Positions 1 through 9,214 of a stretch of DNA of 64,000 nucleotides are shown one piece after another (the stretch's first letter is position 1; each line of letters starts with the position of its first letter). The stretch comes from Pseudovibrio brasiliensis (GTDB taxonomy: Bacteria > Pseudomonadota > Alphaproteobacteria > Rhizobiales > Stappiaceae): contig NZ_CP074126.1 in NCBI RefSeq assembly GCF_018282095.1, positions 3,018,341-3,082,340 on the forward strand. Reading direction: 5' to 3'. The notes under the pieces are model-generated. The model saw only the letters and a list, made by a program, of their open reading frames with translations. It did no database searches and was not told where the DNA came from. A program made the translations under genes and the position numbers.

Positions 1-112
1 TAGCTCGATAGCTCGATAGCTCGATAGCTCGATAGCTCGATAGCTCGATAGCTCGATAGCTCGATAGCTCGATAGCTCGATAGCTCGATAGCTCGATAGC
101 TCGATAGCTCGC
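1..112. repeat. 8-bp tandem repeat TAGCTCGA, at least 13 perfect copies
   Basis: The window opens inside a head-to-tail array of the octamer TAGCTCGA: 13 perfect copies (1-104) and a final copy with one changed base (105-112). The left end is cut by the window edge, so the full copy number is unknown. The unit contains two overlapping palindromes, AGCT and TCGA. It is not a CRISPR array because there are no spacers. Such short-unit arrays change length by slippage; this one lies about 280 bp upstream of the next start codon, so any effect would be on transcription and not on reading frame. Confidence 0.95.
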
Positions 113-389
113 TCTCATGAGTGCTGCGGTTCATTGAAAGGATCGTGCCTGATTTGAAGCGGAGCGACTGTGAGTGAAGCTGGGATAGCAGAAGCAGACC
201 GTAAAGTGAGTCTTGATGTCTGCTTGTCGCCAATAAGATGAAGTAATTTTAGGATAAGGTAAGAAAAAATCTTCTGAAAAATCTGTAATGTCTTTACCTT
301 TATATTGTTGGGTGCAACAGGTTTACTGCAAAGGCACTCATACTCGATAAAAATGAAGTCGAAAGACCATTTCGAGTGACTGGAGTGTC
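113..389. other. Intergenic region upstream of the coiled-coil gene
   Basis: No gene is visible. A 7-bp inverted repeat (AAGGTAA at 256-262, TTACCTT at 294-300) encloses an A/T-rich loop. A GGAG sequence lies about 8 bases before the ATG at 390. No clear sigma-70 promoter was recognised. Confidence 0.4.
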
Positions 390-3300
390 ATGATGGGTAA
401 GGTTAGATTTGAAGATCAGGAAAATGAGCCTCAGGATCCACAAGTAGAGGCTTGGATCATTGGAATGATGCAGGAGATAAATGCCAAGGAATCTCCCAAG
501 CAGCCGGAACCATCATCTCAGAGTGTTGAGAATGGAGATAACGCAGATCATGATGCGTTTTACGAAATTCCACTATTTGATCTCGAAGAAGAAGCAAGTT
601 GGACAGATAAACTCAATGCTCTGGCGGCAGAGATAACGAAGCTGGTACCTAAAATTGGGCATGCAGACAAACTCGGAGAGAGTGTGCCTAATGGCCCGTA
701 CAAAGCCAAGTTTAAAAATGCACAAACCAAGTTCACCGATTTTGTACATGAGCTTGGAAATCAGCATGCAGCTCTTTCCTCGAAGAAGGGGGATGAAGAG
801 GGACTTGAAAGGCTTGGGACTGGAATTTTGGAGGCTCATTCACTTTACGGGGATGTTGAGGCACTGGTTTATAATGCCAACAAATCAATGGATGAGATCC
901 TTGCAGGACTGCGTGCTCAGTCTGCTAAGCTCAATTCAGAGTTGGAGATCCTTTATGGTGAGCGCACTGCTCTTGTGAAATCTGGCGTCAGTGTTGGTGA
1001 GGTTGATAAGGCCTATGCCACTGCACGGGAGGCCTTGCGTGACGTTAACACAGGTATCAATACGCCAAAACCAGAAATGGCTGAGCAGGCGCTGGACCGA
1101 CTAGCATCAACTAAAGATGACTTGGCTGCTGCTGTCCGCGCTGCAAAACGAGACGGGGAGGCTCGTCTTGATGCGGTTTTAATCAAGTTATCACTCGTTG
1201 AGAGGGACGTGAGCAAGACGGCTGAAAACAGAAGTGTTGTTGAAGACTCAAAGTTGTTCTTAAAGTGGTTTGATGTGGAGCATGAGGCGGCTCAGAAGTC
1301 GCTCAGACAAGCGAACTCAGCTGTTCATAGTGCAGACTATGTTGGGGTCGACAGGTTCATTGCAGAAGCGGAAGATCATCAAGCAAACATGCAGAGATTT
1401 GTTTTGCGTAAGATCCTCAATCCGGATCTGGATGATGAAACGGGTGATAGTGTTGACGAAACGAAACTGAAGGATCCTGAGCTAAAGCGACTTTTCAAAG
1501 ATACTACAACGATCCGCCGGCAAGCCGAGCAAACTTTTAAAGACAAAGACAAGGTTGCGGCCAGTGGGGTCAACATCAAACAATTTGAGCAAGAGTTCAA
1601 AAGTGTTATGTCTTTGACGAAGAACGCACAGGCTGACATCATTCATGGTGAAAGTCAGGAGGCCGCTGCAAAAAATGATAAGGCCAGAAGCAGTCTTAAG
1701 AGACTGGAGGATATCCGGCAAGAGACCGTTTCCGCAGCAAATATCGCCTTAGATCAGCTTGAGCAACTCAAAATTGCGGCAAAGCCTGCCTACGACTTTT
1801 ATCCGGAGCTACAGGCGCTTGCTCAAGAAAATGAGCAGTACCAAAAATCCTTAAAACGCTTCTCTAAACAAATTGCGGACTTTGACTTCTTTATCAAAAC
1901 TGCAGAGCACCATGTTCAGGCCGGAGAACTTATTGTGGCTGATGGCCAGATTGCGCTAGCACGTCGGCCTCTGAACAACTTGATCTATCGAGTGCAGGAC
2001 TTTACGCAGTTCACACCGGAAAAAGATCAGGGTGGAGCGGCTGGAAAGCTGGCTCGTCAAGTTGCTATGATGCGAGCGGATTATGACAAACTGGCTGCTC
2101 ACACCGGTGACTTCACCGACAATGAAGAACTCAAGATTTTCGAGAATTTTTCACAAAAGACAAAGCAGTTCCTAGATGGTGCAGATGAAGCCATCGCTGC
2201 GAACAATATCGAAGAAGCTTTCGATCATAAGGAAAACAGTCAAATCGCCATGGATGGCATGATGATCGCCTATGAGCGTGGGGTAGACACGTCTGCCAAA
2301 GTCAATCTGTTCATGAAAGATATTGAAGATGCGCAGTCGAAAATCGCAGCGCTTTATGGGCGCCGTCAGGAAATTGCCTATGACAAGCAAGCGACTGATT
2401 TTTTAAGTTACAACACTGCTGCCGGTGAAATTGTTTTTGAGGCGGAAGCACTTCTAAATGCTGGGCGCGTGAAAGATGCGCGAGGTATTTTGATGCAATT
2501 GCCCATAGCTCTGGCCAATATGGAAGCCTGTTTTGTTAAACCTAAAGGTTTGAGAAAAGGTAAGAAGGCAACGCCAGAGAGTTACGAGCCCGCTTCAGGG
2601 CCTCAATCAGAGGATCCTGCGGACTTAAATGTGTCGGAAGACTTGATCACTGATGGTGATACCTCTCAAAAAACACTCGAAAAATTGCTGGCTAATCTTA
2701 CCGCGCTTCAAAAAGGTCTGAGCGATGCTGAGACCAAGTGGCGCGCAAAGCTAGGGAATAATGTTCTCGGTGAATTTGATAGCATCCTGAAAGAAGCAAA
2801 GCAGCTTACCGTAGATGCGCAAGATATTGCTGATCGGGATACTGAGGATGAAGACGAAATTATCCCGGACCTTCAACTTGCTCTGTCGAGTGGGTATACG
2901 CTCTTTGGGCAGCTGCAAAGCATCTTTAAAACGAGATCAACCAAGTCTGTCGATGGGGGGAAGACTGAGGTTCTTGATCCTCCGATCTTTGATCAAGAAG
3001 AGCGGACGGTGATGAGGATTCTCAAAGACATGAAGCGACTTCGAGAAGGCATAGAGCGTGCCAATCTTAATTGGACTCCAAATCTGATGCCTGAGAAGAT
3101 TGCTGACATGAATGCTGCGCATCAATCGGCTCTCTCCAGTCTTGATAACGCAGATGTTTGGGCTGATCAGGGCGACAAACAGGCTTTTGAAATTTTGCCC
3201 CAGCTGAAGATCTACATGTCGGAGGCAAAGGCTGGTCTGACATTGATGCAAAAGATCTTTAAGACCTCCGAGGAGATCAAAGAGAACCTGCTGAAGTCGT

Positions 3301-4712
3301 TGAAGGACAGTGTATCCTATCATTTATCCCGGTTTGATACGGGTCTTGCCAAACTTGATGAAGCTGTTGACTGGGCTGTTGATCTCACAGCTGTTGAGGC
3401 GGCTCGCAACCAGGGGATAGCAGCTGTTAACGGCTTAAAGACAGCAGTTATGAACCGCGACGTGGAAGTTGCGAAGTTTCAAGTGGATGCAATCGAGGAG
3501 GCCGTTGTTGCATTGACGACCGCAGTTTCGGCGGCTCTTGACAACTTTCAGGAGCTTAAGAGTGAGTATGCTCTCAAAGTTTCCGATCTTGGTACTCGTC
3601 ACGCTCAGTTGTCTGGCCGTTCAGATAGTCTGCTTGGCAACGAGACCGAACTAAGAAAGTTCATGGAAAGTGATAGGATTGTAAGCAACTTGCTCAAGAC
3701 TGTGGGGCAGATGGTCGAGACATCTACTCAGGCCGAATGTGACAGTGATCTGGATGATATCGAAAGTTCGCTGGATGTTATGGAGGCTATACTCACTTTA
3801 AACGGCGATCTGGGTCTTGAGCCGGAAGAGCCAAAAGCAGAACCGACGGCGACTGCTAAGTTGAACGCGCGGGTTGCGAAGGTCAGGCAAGAGTTGCTCG
3901 CTGTTTATCATCAGCGCAATGAGATTGAGCATATCGCCGAGGCAGATCCTGTCGCTCGGAAGCATTTGAAGCAGCTTGATACTGCCTATAACGTCGCGGA
4001 GGAAACGCTCGTCTCACTTGAGGATGAAAAGTCGGTGGATCCTGAGCGCAGCTTTGAAGTGATAGATGTCCAAATTCAGGTTATGCAAACCAGCCTGAAT
4101 GAAATCAAAACAGTTGCAGCGAAAAATCCAGAGGTTGTGCTGGAAACAGAAGACCAGAAGACAACGATATTTGCCAGTCGGATTGGATCATTGCGGGATG
4201 AGCTCGCCGTTATGAGCAGTCAGGTCAGCGAGTTTAAGGATCCATATGAGCGAGAAACTTTCGAGAAGCTTGTGAGTGAGTTGGGTGAGATCGCTAAAGA
4301 TCTTCAGATTGCCTTGATCAACAGAGATTTTGCTGGCTGCGACAAACTTCTGCTAAAAGGTCAGACCCGGATTGATAAAGGGAAGAAGCTTTACAAACTA
4401 GGTCGTTTTACTGCTCAGGAGTTTGAGCAACTCAGAGAGTTTTACAGCACTTCGGTCGAAACTCTGAAACAACTGAGCGAGAAGCAGACTACGCTTAAAA
4501 CACAGAAGAAGCTTAATGTGTTTCAGGCCCAGCATGAAAAAGCAAGACAAGGCCTCTCCCGTATTCAGGTGTCGATAAAAGCAAACAGGGTGAAAGAGTC
4601 GCGCGGAGATATAGGTGAAGTCGAAAAGGCGCTTGCTGCGTTGAAAGACTTGTTCAAATCCAAGCGAGAGAAGCTGAAAGAAACTTTCTCGCGCAAGAAA
4701 GGGAAGAAATAG
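390..4712 (+). CDS. Giant coiled-coil protein of unknown function (1440 aa)
   Basis: I do not recognise a family. The protein has no signal peptide or membrane segment and is very rich in Glu, Lys, Ala, Leu and Gln, so it is probably cytoplasmic and almost entirely helical. Degenerate units of roughly 80-150 residues seem to recur, each opening with a long helix and a motif like LYGER, LYGRR or VYHQR (residues about 190, 655 and 1175), followed by a shorter helix ending in Leu/Ala-rich turns such as LINRDF or VMNRDV. This suggests a spectrin-like or helical-hairpin rod. Residues 725-770 are a low-complexity Pro/Ser/Glu linker. The C-terminus is Lys-rich (KRKKGKK-like). The start at ATG 390 is preceded by GGAG; an ATG directly after it is equally possible. 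It stands alone on the plus strand, converging with rlmB. A cytoskeletal or scaffolding role is only inference. Confidence 0.8.
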   Translation: MMGKVRFEDQENEPQDPQVEAWIIGMMQEINAKESPKQPEPSSQSVENGDNADHDAFYEIPLFDLEEEASWTDKLNALAAEITKLVPKIGHADKLGESVPNGPYKAKFKNAQTKFTDFVHELGNQHAALSSKKGDEEGLERLGTGILEAHSLYGDVEALVYNANKSMDEILAGLRAQSAKLNSELEILYGERTALVKSGVSVGEVDKAYATAREALRDVNTGINTPKPEMAEQALDRLASTKDDLAAAVRAAKRDGEARLDAVLIKLSLVERDVSKTAENRSVVEDSKLFLKWFDVEHEAAQKSLRQANSAVHSADYVGVDRFIAEAEDHQANMQRFVLRKILNPDLDDETGDSVDETKLKDPELKRLFKDTTTIRRQAEQTFKDKDKVAASGVNIKQFEQEFKSVMSLTKNAQADIIHGESQEAAAKNDKARSSLKRLEDIRQETVSAANIALDQLEQLKIAAKPAYDFYPELQALAQENEQYQKSLKRFSKQIADFDFFIKTAEHHVQAGELIVADGQIALARRPLNNLIYRVQDFTQFTPEKDQGGAAGKLARQVAMMRADYDKLAAHTGDFTDNEELKIFENFSQKTKQFLDGADEAIAANNIEEAFDHKENSQIAMDGMMIAYERGVDTSAKVNLFMKDIEDAQSKIAALYGRRQEIAYDKQATDFLSYNTAAGEIVFEAEALLNAGRVKDARGILMQLPIALANMEACFVKPKGLRKGKKATPESYEPASGPQSEDPADLNVSEDLITDGDTSQKTLEKLLANLTALQKGLSDAETKWRAKLGNNVLGEFDSILKEAKQLTVDAQDIADRDTEDEDEIIPDLQLALSSGYTLFGQLQSIFKTRSTKSVDGGKTEVLDPPIFDQEERTVMRILKDMKRLREGIERANLNWTPNLMPEKIADMNAAHQSALSSLDNADVWADQGDKQAFEILPQLKIYMSEAKAGLTLMQKIFKTSEEIKENLLKSLKDSVSYHLSRFDTGLAKLDEAVDWAVDLTAVEAARNQGIAAVNGLKTAVMNRDVEVAKFQVDAIEEAVVALTTAVSAALDNFQELKSEYALKVSDLGTRHAQLSGRSDSLLGNETELRKFMESDRIVSNLLKTVGQMVETSTQAECDSDLDDIESSLDVMEAILTLNGDLGLEPEEPKAEPTATAKLNARVAKVRQELLAVYHQRNEIEHIAEADPVARKHLKQLDTAYNVAEETLVSLEDEKSVDPERSFEVIDVQIQVMQTSLNEIKTVAAKNPEVVLETEDQKTTIFASRIGSLRDELAVMSSQVSEFKDPYERETFEKLVSELGEIAKDLQIALINRDFAGCDKLLLKGQTRIDKGKKLYKLGRFTAQEFEQLREFYSTSVETLKQLSEKQTTLKTQKKLNVFQAQHEKARQGLSRIQVSIKANRVKESRGDIGEVEKALAALKDLFKSKREKLKETFSRKKGKK

Positions 4713-4833
4713 TCTTCCTCTTTCCTGCTTGGTACGACAGCACATAGAACAATCGTGTGGTGATCACTCTTACTGCACATGTCTTTTGTTTGGGTACCTT
4801 GCAGAGTTCATGCAGGAACCGTGGGTTGTCGGG

Positions 4834-5703
4834 TTATGACAGCCCCATTTTCATACGCGCGACATAGAGGGAGAGGATCGCGGCGTTGGAGACGTTGAGC
4901 GATTTGATCTCTCCAGGCATGTCGAGGCGGGCGAGGGTGTCGCAGCTTTTGCGCACGCCCTCGCGAACGCCTTTTCCTTCAGAGCCGAGCACGAGCAGGG
5001 TCTTATCAGTAAAGGCGGTGTTCTCGACAGCTTCGGGGCCTTCACTGTCCAGAGCGATGGCCTGATAGCCTTTGTCGCGCATTTCTTCCACGAAGCGGGC
5101 CATGTTCTGAATGCGCACGTGTTTGATCATGTCCAGCGCGCCGCTTGCGGTTTTGGCAAGGACCGGACCTTCTTCAGGTGCATGGCGGCGGGTGGTGACA
5201 ACGGCATCAGCATTCAGCGCAACGGCGGAGCGGAGGATCGCGCCCACATTGTGTGGGTCGGTGACCTGATCCAGTGCGAGCACCAGCTGACCGTCTTTGA
5301 GTTCTTCCGGGCCATACTCGGGCAGGGCGTCTACCAGAAGGGCTGCACCCTGGTGGACGGCGTCTTTGCCGACGAGCTTGTCGATGTCGCGCGGGCTGGC
5401 GTCTTCGACCGGAACATCAATCTTCAGATTGCGCTCTTCCAGTCGGCGCAGGGCGTTTTGCGTCACAACGAGCTTGTGGCGTTGGCGCTCCGGGTTTTTG
5501 AAGGCTGCTTCAATGGTGTGGAGGCCATATATATAGAATGGGCCGTCTTCAGCAGCTGATTTCTTCTGCCAGGGCTTGCCTTTTGAAAAGCTGCCGCCAG
5601 AGGGTTTTCCGTCCGGGCGCTTTTTCTTATAGGGCCGGTCGTTGCCCTGTGTTGGGCTCCAACGGCTGCCGCCTGTGCTCTTTTGATTTTTAAAGTTGCT
5701 CAT
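4834..5703 (-). CDS. rlmB: 23S rRNA 2'-O-ribose methyltransferase, RlmB/TrmH (SpoU) family
   Basis: This SPOUT-fold enzyme family transfers a methyl group from S-adenosylmethionine to a ribose 2'-OH; RlmB modifies G2251 in the peptidyl-transferase loop of 23S rRNA. All three SpoU motifs are present: DPHNVGAILRSA (149-160), GSEGKGV (240-246) and SLNVSNAAI (268-276), which build the cofactor knot. An L30e-like substrate-binding domain (about 55-125) precedes the catalytic domain. The first 50 residues are a basic, low-complexity tail that is longer than in the E. coli protein (about 243 aa) and is common in alphaproteobacteria. It is encoded opposite to the tRNA-tuf block. A different TrmH-family specificity cannot be excluded. 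Confidence 0.9.
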   Translation of the reverse strand: MSNFKNQKSTGGSRWSPTQGNDRPYKKKRPDGKPSGGSFSKGKPWQKKSAAEDGPFYIYGLHTIEAAFKNPERQRHKLVVTQNALRRLEERNLKIDVPVEDASPRDIDKLVGKDAVHQGAALLVDALPEYGPEELKDGQLVLALDQVTDPHNVGAILRSAVALNADAVVTTRRHAPEEGPVLAKTASGALDMIKHVRIQNMARFVEEMRDKGYQAIALDSEGPEAVENTAFTDKTLLVLGSEGKGVREGVRKSCDTLARLDMPGEIKSLNVSNAAILSLYVARMKMGLS

Positions 5704-5997
5704 AGGCTCTCGATACTCTGGTCAAGATCAGGCTTCAAGGGAATAAAGAGGGGAGACTAAACATTCCTTTTTTATGCCTTTGAGAAAAAGAAAGTGCGCG
5801 GCCTTTTAAATGGGTTGAAGAGAGGTGCGATCAGATCGTTTTCCAGAAAAAAGAATTTACGTCAAAATTGCCGGGCTCATTGTGAAGAGCTGTGATTTAG
5901 CAAGGTTCTACGTAAAATCCGTCGGTTAGTTTTCCGACAAAAAAGGGGGAAAACTATCTGCCTTGTTGATTTTGCACAGGCACTTGCAAAAGAGGCG

Positions 5998-6026
5998 TTG
6001 ACAGATGGCGTTCTCAGCGGCATAAA
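5998..6026 (+). promoter_or_regulatory. Sigma-70-type promoter for tRNA-Tyr/tRNA-Gly/tuf
   Basis: A perfect -35 box TTGACA (5998-6003) is separated by 17 bp from CATAAA (6021-6026). Transcription would start near 6033, about 94 bases before tRNA-Tyr. It is followed by a G/C-rich stretch, as expected for a stringently controlled stable-RNA promoter. This is the best promoter match I saw in the window. Confidence 0.65.
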
Positions 6027-6126
6027 CCGCGCCACAGGACGCGGCGCAACTGCTTAGCGGTTAAGCGGCGTGTTCGGCAAAACGAGTTTCAAAAAGTTCT
6101 CTTTTGGAGAATTTTTGGTTGATCTC

Positions 6127-6211
6127 GGAGGAGTGCCCGAGTGGCTAAAGGGGGCGGACTGTAAATCCGCTGGCTATGCCTACGTTGGTTCGAATCCAAC
6201 CTCCTCCACCA
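6127..6211 (+). tRNA. tRNA-Tyr (GUA)
   Basis: The 7-bp acceptor stem GGAGGAG/CTCCTCC (6127-6133 with 6201-6207) is followed by discriminator A and an encoded CCA. The anticodon GTA sits in the loop of the ggact...aatcc arm. A long variable arm gives the type II length of 85 nt expected for bacterial tRNA-Tyr. The T loop is GGTTCGAATCC. It is the first gene of the unit that leads into tuf. Confidence 0.97.
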
Positions 6212-6230
6212 TCAACTTGAAATTGGAATT

Positions 6231-6304
6231 GCGGGTGTAGCTCAATGGTAGAGCAGAAGCCTTCCAAGCTTACGACGAGGGTTCGATTCCCTTCACCCGC
6301 TCCA
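6231..6304 (+). tRNA. tRNA-Gly (UCC)
   Basis: Acceptor stem GCGGGTG/CACCCGC (6231-6237 with 6294-6300), discriminator T and encoded CCA. The anticodon loop CTTCCAA gives anticodon TCC. It lies 19 bases after tRNA-Tyr and about 105 bases before tuf. The tRNA-Tyr/tRNA-Gly/tuf arrangement also occurs in E. coli (tufB locus). Confidence 0.97.
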
Positions 6305-6410
6305 AGGTCTGTTTCTTGCTGCTGAAGATGTCCTAAAAGAATCCTTGAGGTCTACTGATAGATTTCGGGCCTTGATCGACGGAACTACGATTAAATAGAG
6401 AGCTACGCCC

Positions 6411-7586
6411 ATGGCGAAGGAAAAATTTGAACGTAATAAGCCGCACGTCAACATCGGCACAATCGGCCACGTTGATCACGGCAAAACTACGCTGACTGCT
6501 GCGATTACCAAACAGTTTGGTGACTTCAAAGCATATGACGAAATCGATGGTGCTCCTGAAGAGCGCGCACGTGGTATCACCATTTCTACAGCGCACGTTG
6601 AGTACGAAACCGACGCTCGTCACTACGCACACGTTGACTGCCCAGGCCACGCTGACTATGTGAAAAACATGATCACCGGTGCTGCGCAGATGGACGGCGC
6701 GATCCTCGTTGTTAACGCTGCTGATGGCCCAATGCCACAGACTCGTGAGCACATCCTGCTTGCGCGTCAGGTTGGCGTTCCTGCACTGGTTGTCTTCATG
6801 AACAAAGTTGACCAGGTTGACGACGAAGAGCTTCTCGAGCTCGTAGAAATGGAAGTTCGTGAACTTCTGTCTTCCTACGAATTCCCAGGCGACGATATTC
6901 CAATCATCGCTGGTTCTGCTCTGGCAGCTCTGGAAGATCGTGATGCAAACATTGGTTCTGAGAAAATCGCTGAACTGATGGCTGCTGTTGACGAGTACAT
7001 CCCAACTCCAGACCGTCCACGCGATCAGGCATTCCTTATGCCAATCGAAGACGTGTTCTCCATCTCCGGTCGTGGTACCGTTGTTACCGGTCGCGTTGAG
7101 CGCGGTATCATCCACGTTGGTGATGAAGTTGAGATCGTTGGTATCAAAGATACAGCTAAGACCACCGTTACTGGTGTTGAAATGTTCCGCAAGCTGCTCG
7201 ATCAGGGTGAAGCTGGCGACAACATTGGCGCACTGATCCGTGGTGTTGGTCGTGAAGAAGTTGAGCGTGGCCAGGTTCTGTGTAAGCCGGGTTCCGTTAC
7301 TCCTCACACCAAGTTCAAAGCTGAGGCATACATCCTCACCAAAGAAGAAGGTGGACGTCACACTCCATTCTTCACCAACTACCGTCCACAGTTCTACTTC
7401 CGTACAACTGACGTGACTGGTGTTGTTTCTCTGCCAGAAGGCACAGAAATGGTGATGCCTGGTGATAACGTTGCTGTTTCAGTTGAACTTATCGTACCAA
7501 TCGCTATGGAAGATGGTCTGCGTTTCGCTATCCGTGAAGGCGGTCGTACCGTCGGCGCTGGTGTGGTAGCTGAAATCATCGAATAA
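6411..7586 (+). CDS. tuf: Elongation factor Tu, copy 1
   Basis: EF-Tu is the GTPase that delivers aminoacyl-tRNA to the ribosomal A site. The 391-residue protein shows the P-loop GHVDHGKTT, the switch II motif DCPGHADY and the guanine-specificity motif NKVD, followed by the two beta-barrel domains. The start ATGGCGAAGGAAAAA matches the family start MAKEKF. It is co-directional with the upstream tRNAs and with the downstream tRNA-Trp-secE-nusG. The protein is identical to the second copy at 23924-25099. At the DNA level the copies differ only at 11 silent sites in the first 180 bp and 2 near the end. That pattern indicates recent gene conversion. Confidence 0.98.
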   Translation: MAKEKFERNKPHVNIGTIGHVDHGKTTLTAAITKQFGDFKAYDEIDGAPEERARGITISTAHVEYETDARHYAHVDCPGHADYVKNMITGAAQMDGAILVVNAADGPMPQTREHILLARQVGVPALVVFMNKVDQVDDEELLELVEMEVRELLSSYEFPGDDIPIIAGSALAALEDRDANIGSEKIAELMAAVDEYIPTPDRPRDQAFLMPIEDVFSISGRGTVVTGRVERGIIHVGDEVEIVGIKDTAKTTVTGVEMFRKLLDQGEAGDNIGALIRGVGREEVERGQVLCKPGSVTPHTKFKAEAYILTKEEGGRHTPFFTNYRPQFYFRTTDVTGVVSLPEGTEMVMPGDNVAVSVELIVPIAMEDGLRFAIREGGRTVGAGVVAEIIE

Positions 7587-7699
7587 AGACTTTTTAAGTC
7601 TTTACATATCGTGTCGCGGTGTGTATTGCGGCACGGTTCCTTCCGGCGAAACACTTTGTTGGTAGGAAAAAAAGGTTTTTGTCCCGAACGGGACATTGT
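7587..7699 (+). promoter_or_regulatory. tuf/tRNA-Trp spacer with two hairpins
   Basis: AAAGACTT TTT AAGTCTTT forms an 8-bp hairpin just after the tuf stop codon, but there is no T-run beyond it. TGTCCCG AA CGGGACA (7680-7695) forms a second hairpin 4 bases before tRNA-Trp. These are probable RNA-processing signals; neither looks like a strong terminator, which fits read-through from tuf into tRNA-Trp and secE. Confidence 0.4.
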
Positions 7700-7775
7700 A
7701 GGGGTATAGCTCAGTTGGTAGAGCGACGGTCTCCAAAACCGTAGGTCGCGGGTTCGAGCCCTGCTGCCCCTGCCA
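7700..7775 (+). tRNA. tRNA-Trp (CCA)
   Basis: Acceptor stem AGGGGTA/TGCCCCT (7700-7706 with 7765-7771, one T-G pair), discriminator G and encoded CCA. The anticodon arm ACGGT-ctCCAaa-ACCGT gives anticodon CCA. The T arm is GCGGG-TTCGAGC-CCTGC. A tRNA-Trp before secE-nusG is the usual bacterial arrangement. Confidence 0.97.
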
Positions 7776-7895
7776 TCTCTTCTTATCGAGAAAAATCTTG
7801 ATTAATCGAAGTTGGTGGCATATGAAGAGTTTTTCAGGGATAGGGCGCGTGGAAGAATCTACGCGCCCACCTGTCGTGTAATGGGCCGGGACCGG

Positions 7896-8087
7896 ATGGC
7901 AAAAACCAATCCTTTTACATTTATCCAGCAAGTTCGTTCGGAAACTGCGAAGGTGACTTGGCCGACGCGTAAGGAAACTGGTGTGACCACGTTGATGGTT
8001 TTCATCATGGTTTTCCTGGCGGCGATGTTCTTTCTTGCTGCTGACCAGCTGATGAGCTGGGGTATCAGCCTAGTGCTTGGCTTTTAA
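7896..8087 (+). CDS. secE: Preprotein translocase subunit SecE
   Basis: SecE clamps SecY in the inner-membrane translocation channel. The 63-residue protein begins MAKTNPFTF, contains the conserved amphipathic segment with VTWPTRKET (residues 19-27) and has a single C-terminal membrane span (about 30-55). The reading frame is open further upstream to 7812, but the ATG at 7896 gives the family's start and length; the upstream codons encode nothing conserved. It sits between tRNA-Trp and nusG as in most bacteria. Confidence 0.95.
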   Translation: MAKTNPFTFIQQVRSETAKVTWPTRKETGVTTLMVFIMVFLAAMFFLAADQLMSWGISLVLGF

Positions 8088-8125
8088 TAGCATTTCAGGC
8101 AATTCTAGTAGGAACAGGATTTAAG

Positions 8126-8659
8126 ATGGCTAAGCGCTGGTATATTGTTCACGCTTATTCGAATTTCGAGCGTAAAGTTGCTGAAGCGATTAAAGAAAGA
8201 GCTCAGCAGCAGGGTCTTGAAGATTCATTTGACGAAGTTCTGGTTCCGACCGAGAAATTCGTAGAAGTACGTCGCGGTCGCAAGGTTGATTCCGAGCGCA
8301 AGTTCTTCCCGGGATACGTTCTGGTGAAGATGGAAATGAGCGACGATGCTTATCACCTGATCAACGATACGCCGAAAGTTTCCGGCTTCCTTGGTAACGA
8401 CAAGAAGCCAATGCCGATTTCTGAGGCTGAGGCGCAGCGTATTCTTAATCAGGTTCAGGAAGGTGTCGAAGCTCCGAAACCTTCTGTCAGCTTTGAAGTT
8501 GGTGAGCAGGTTCGCGTCAGCGATGGCCCGTTTGCTTCCTTCTCTGGTCTCGTCGAGGAAGTCGATGAGGAGCGGGCACGTCTGAAAGTGACTGTGTCCA
8601 TCTTCGGCCGGGCTACCCCGGTTGAGCTTGAATACGGACAGGTCGACAAAGTCGGTTAA
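8126..8659 (+). CDS. nusG: Transcription termination/antitermination factor NusG
   Basis: NusG bridges RNA polymerase to Rho or to ribosomal protein S10 and increases processivity. The 177-residue protein has the NGN domain, opening with KRWYIVHAYSNFERKVA, and a C-terminal KOW domain with the motif GPFASFSGLVEEV near residues 132-144. AGGAACAGG precedes the ATG. The gene follows secE by 38 bp, and rplK follows after about 120 bp. This is the standard order. Confidence 0.97.
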   Translation: MAKRWYIVHAYSNFERKVAEAIKERAQQQGLEDSFDEVLVPTEKFVEVRRGRKVDSERKFFPGYVLVKMEMSDDAYHLINDTPKVSGFLGNDKKPMPISEAEAQRILNQVQEGVEAPKPSVSFEVGEQVRVSDGPFASFSGLVEEVDEERARLKVTVSIFGRATPVELEYGQVDKVG

Positions 8660-8779
8660 GTCCGGGTTGGGGCGGCAGGTGAGGTGCACTTTCGTCAGTG
8701 TGCCGGAAGCCAGACCGCCCGCTCTCTTATCCAGTGAAGCGCCTTGTGGTGGCTTCACAGATCCATTCTGGAGAGAATA

Positions 8780-9208
8780 ATGGCGAAAAAGATTGAAGGC
8801 TATCTAAAGCTTCAGGTGCCAGCAGGTTCTGCTACACCATCCCCACCAATTGGTCCTGCGCTGGGTCAGCGCGGTCTGAACATCATGGAATTCTGTAAGG
8901 CGTTTAACGCTAAGACCCAGGATGTTGAGAAGGGTGCTCCTTGCCCAACCACCATCACTTATTATTCCGATAAGTCTTTCACATTTGAGATCAAGACTGC
9001 TCCAGCTTCTTTCTTCATCAAGAAAGCTGCTAAGATCAAGTCTGGCTCTCAGACACCTGGTCGCGGTACTGTTGCGTCCATCACTAAAGCTCAGGTTCGT
9101 GAGATCGCTGAAGCTAAGATGAAAGACCTCAACGCTAACGACGTCGAAGCAGCAATGCTGATGATCGAAGGCTCCGCCCGTTCCATGGGTGTGGAAGTTA
9201 CGGAGTAA
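8780..9208 (+). CDS. rplK: 50S ribosomal protein L11
   Basis: L11 forms the base of the ribosomal GTPase-associated stalk and binds 23S rRNA helices 43-44. The 142-residue protein shows the proline-rich N-terminal helix region ([16 protein letters not shown], the thiopeptide-binding face) and the C-terminal RNA-binding domain ending RSMGVEV. The ATG at 8780, after GGAGAG, gives [11 protein letters not shown] as in the family; an in-frame ATG at 8744 would add 12 unrelated residues. It is followed by rplA after 6 bp. Confidence 0.97.
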   Translation: MAKKIEGYLKLQVPAGSATPSPPIGPALGQRGLNIMEFCKAFNAKTQDVEKGAPCPTTITYYSDKSFTFEIKTAPASFFIKKAAKIKSGSQTPGRGTVASITKAQVREIAEAKMKDLNANDVEAAMLMIEGSARSMGVEVTE

Positions 9209-9214
9209 TAGATC

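Noticed and set aside
1-112. CRISPR array
   Set aside because: The unit is 8 bp with no spacers; this is a simple tandem repeat.
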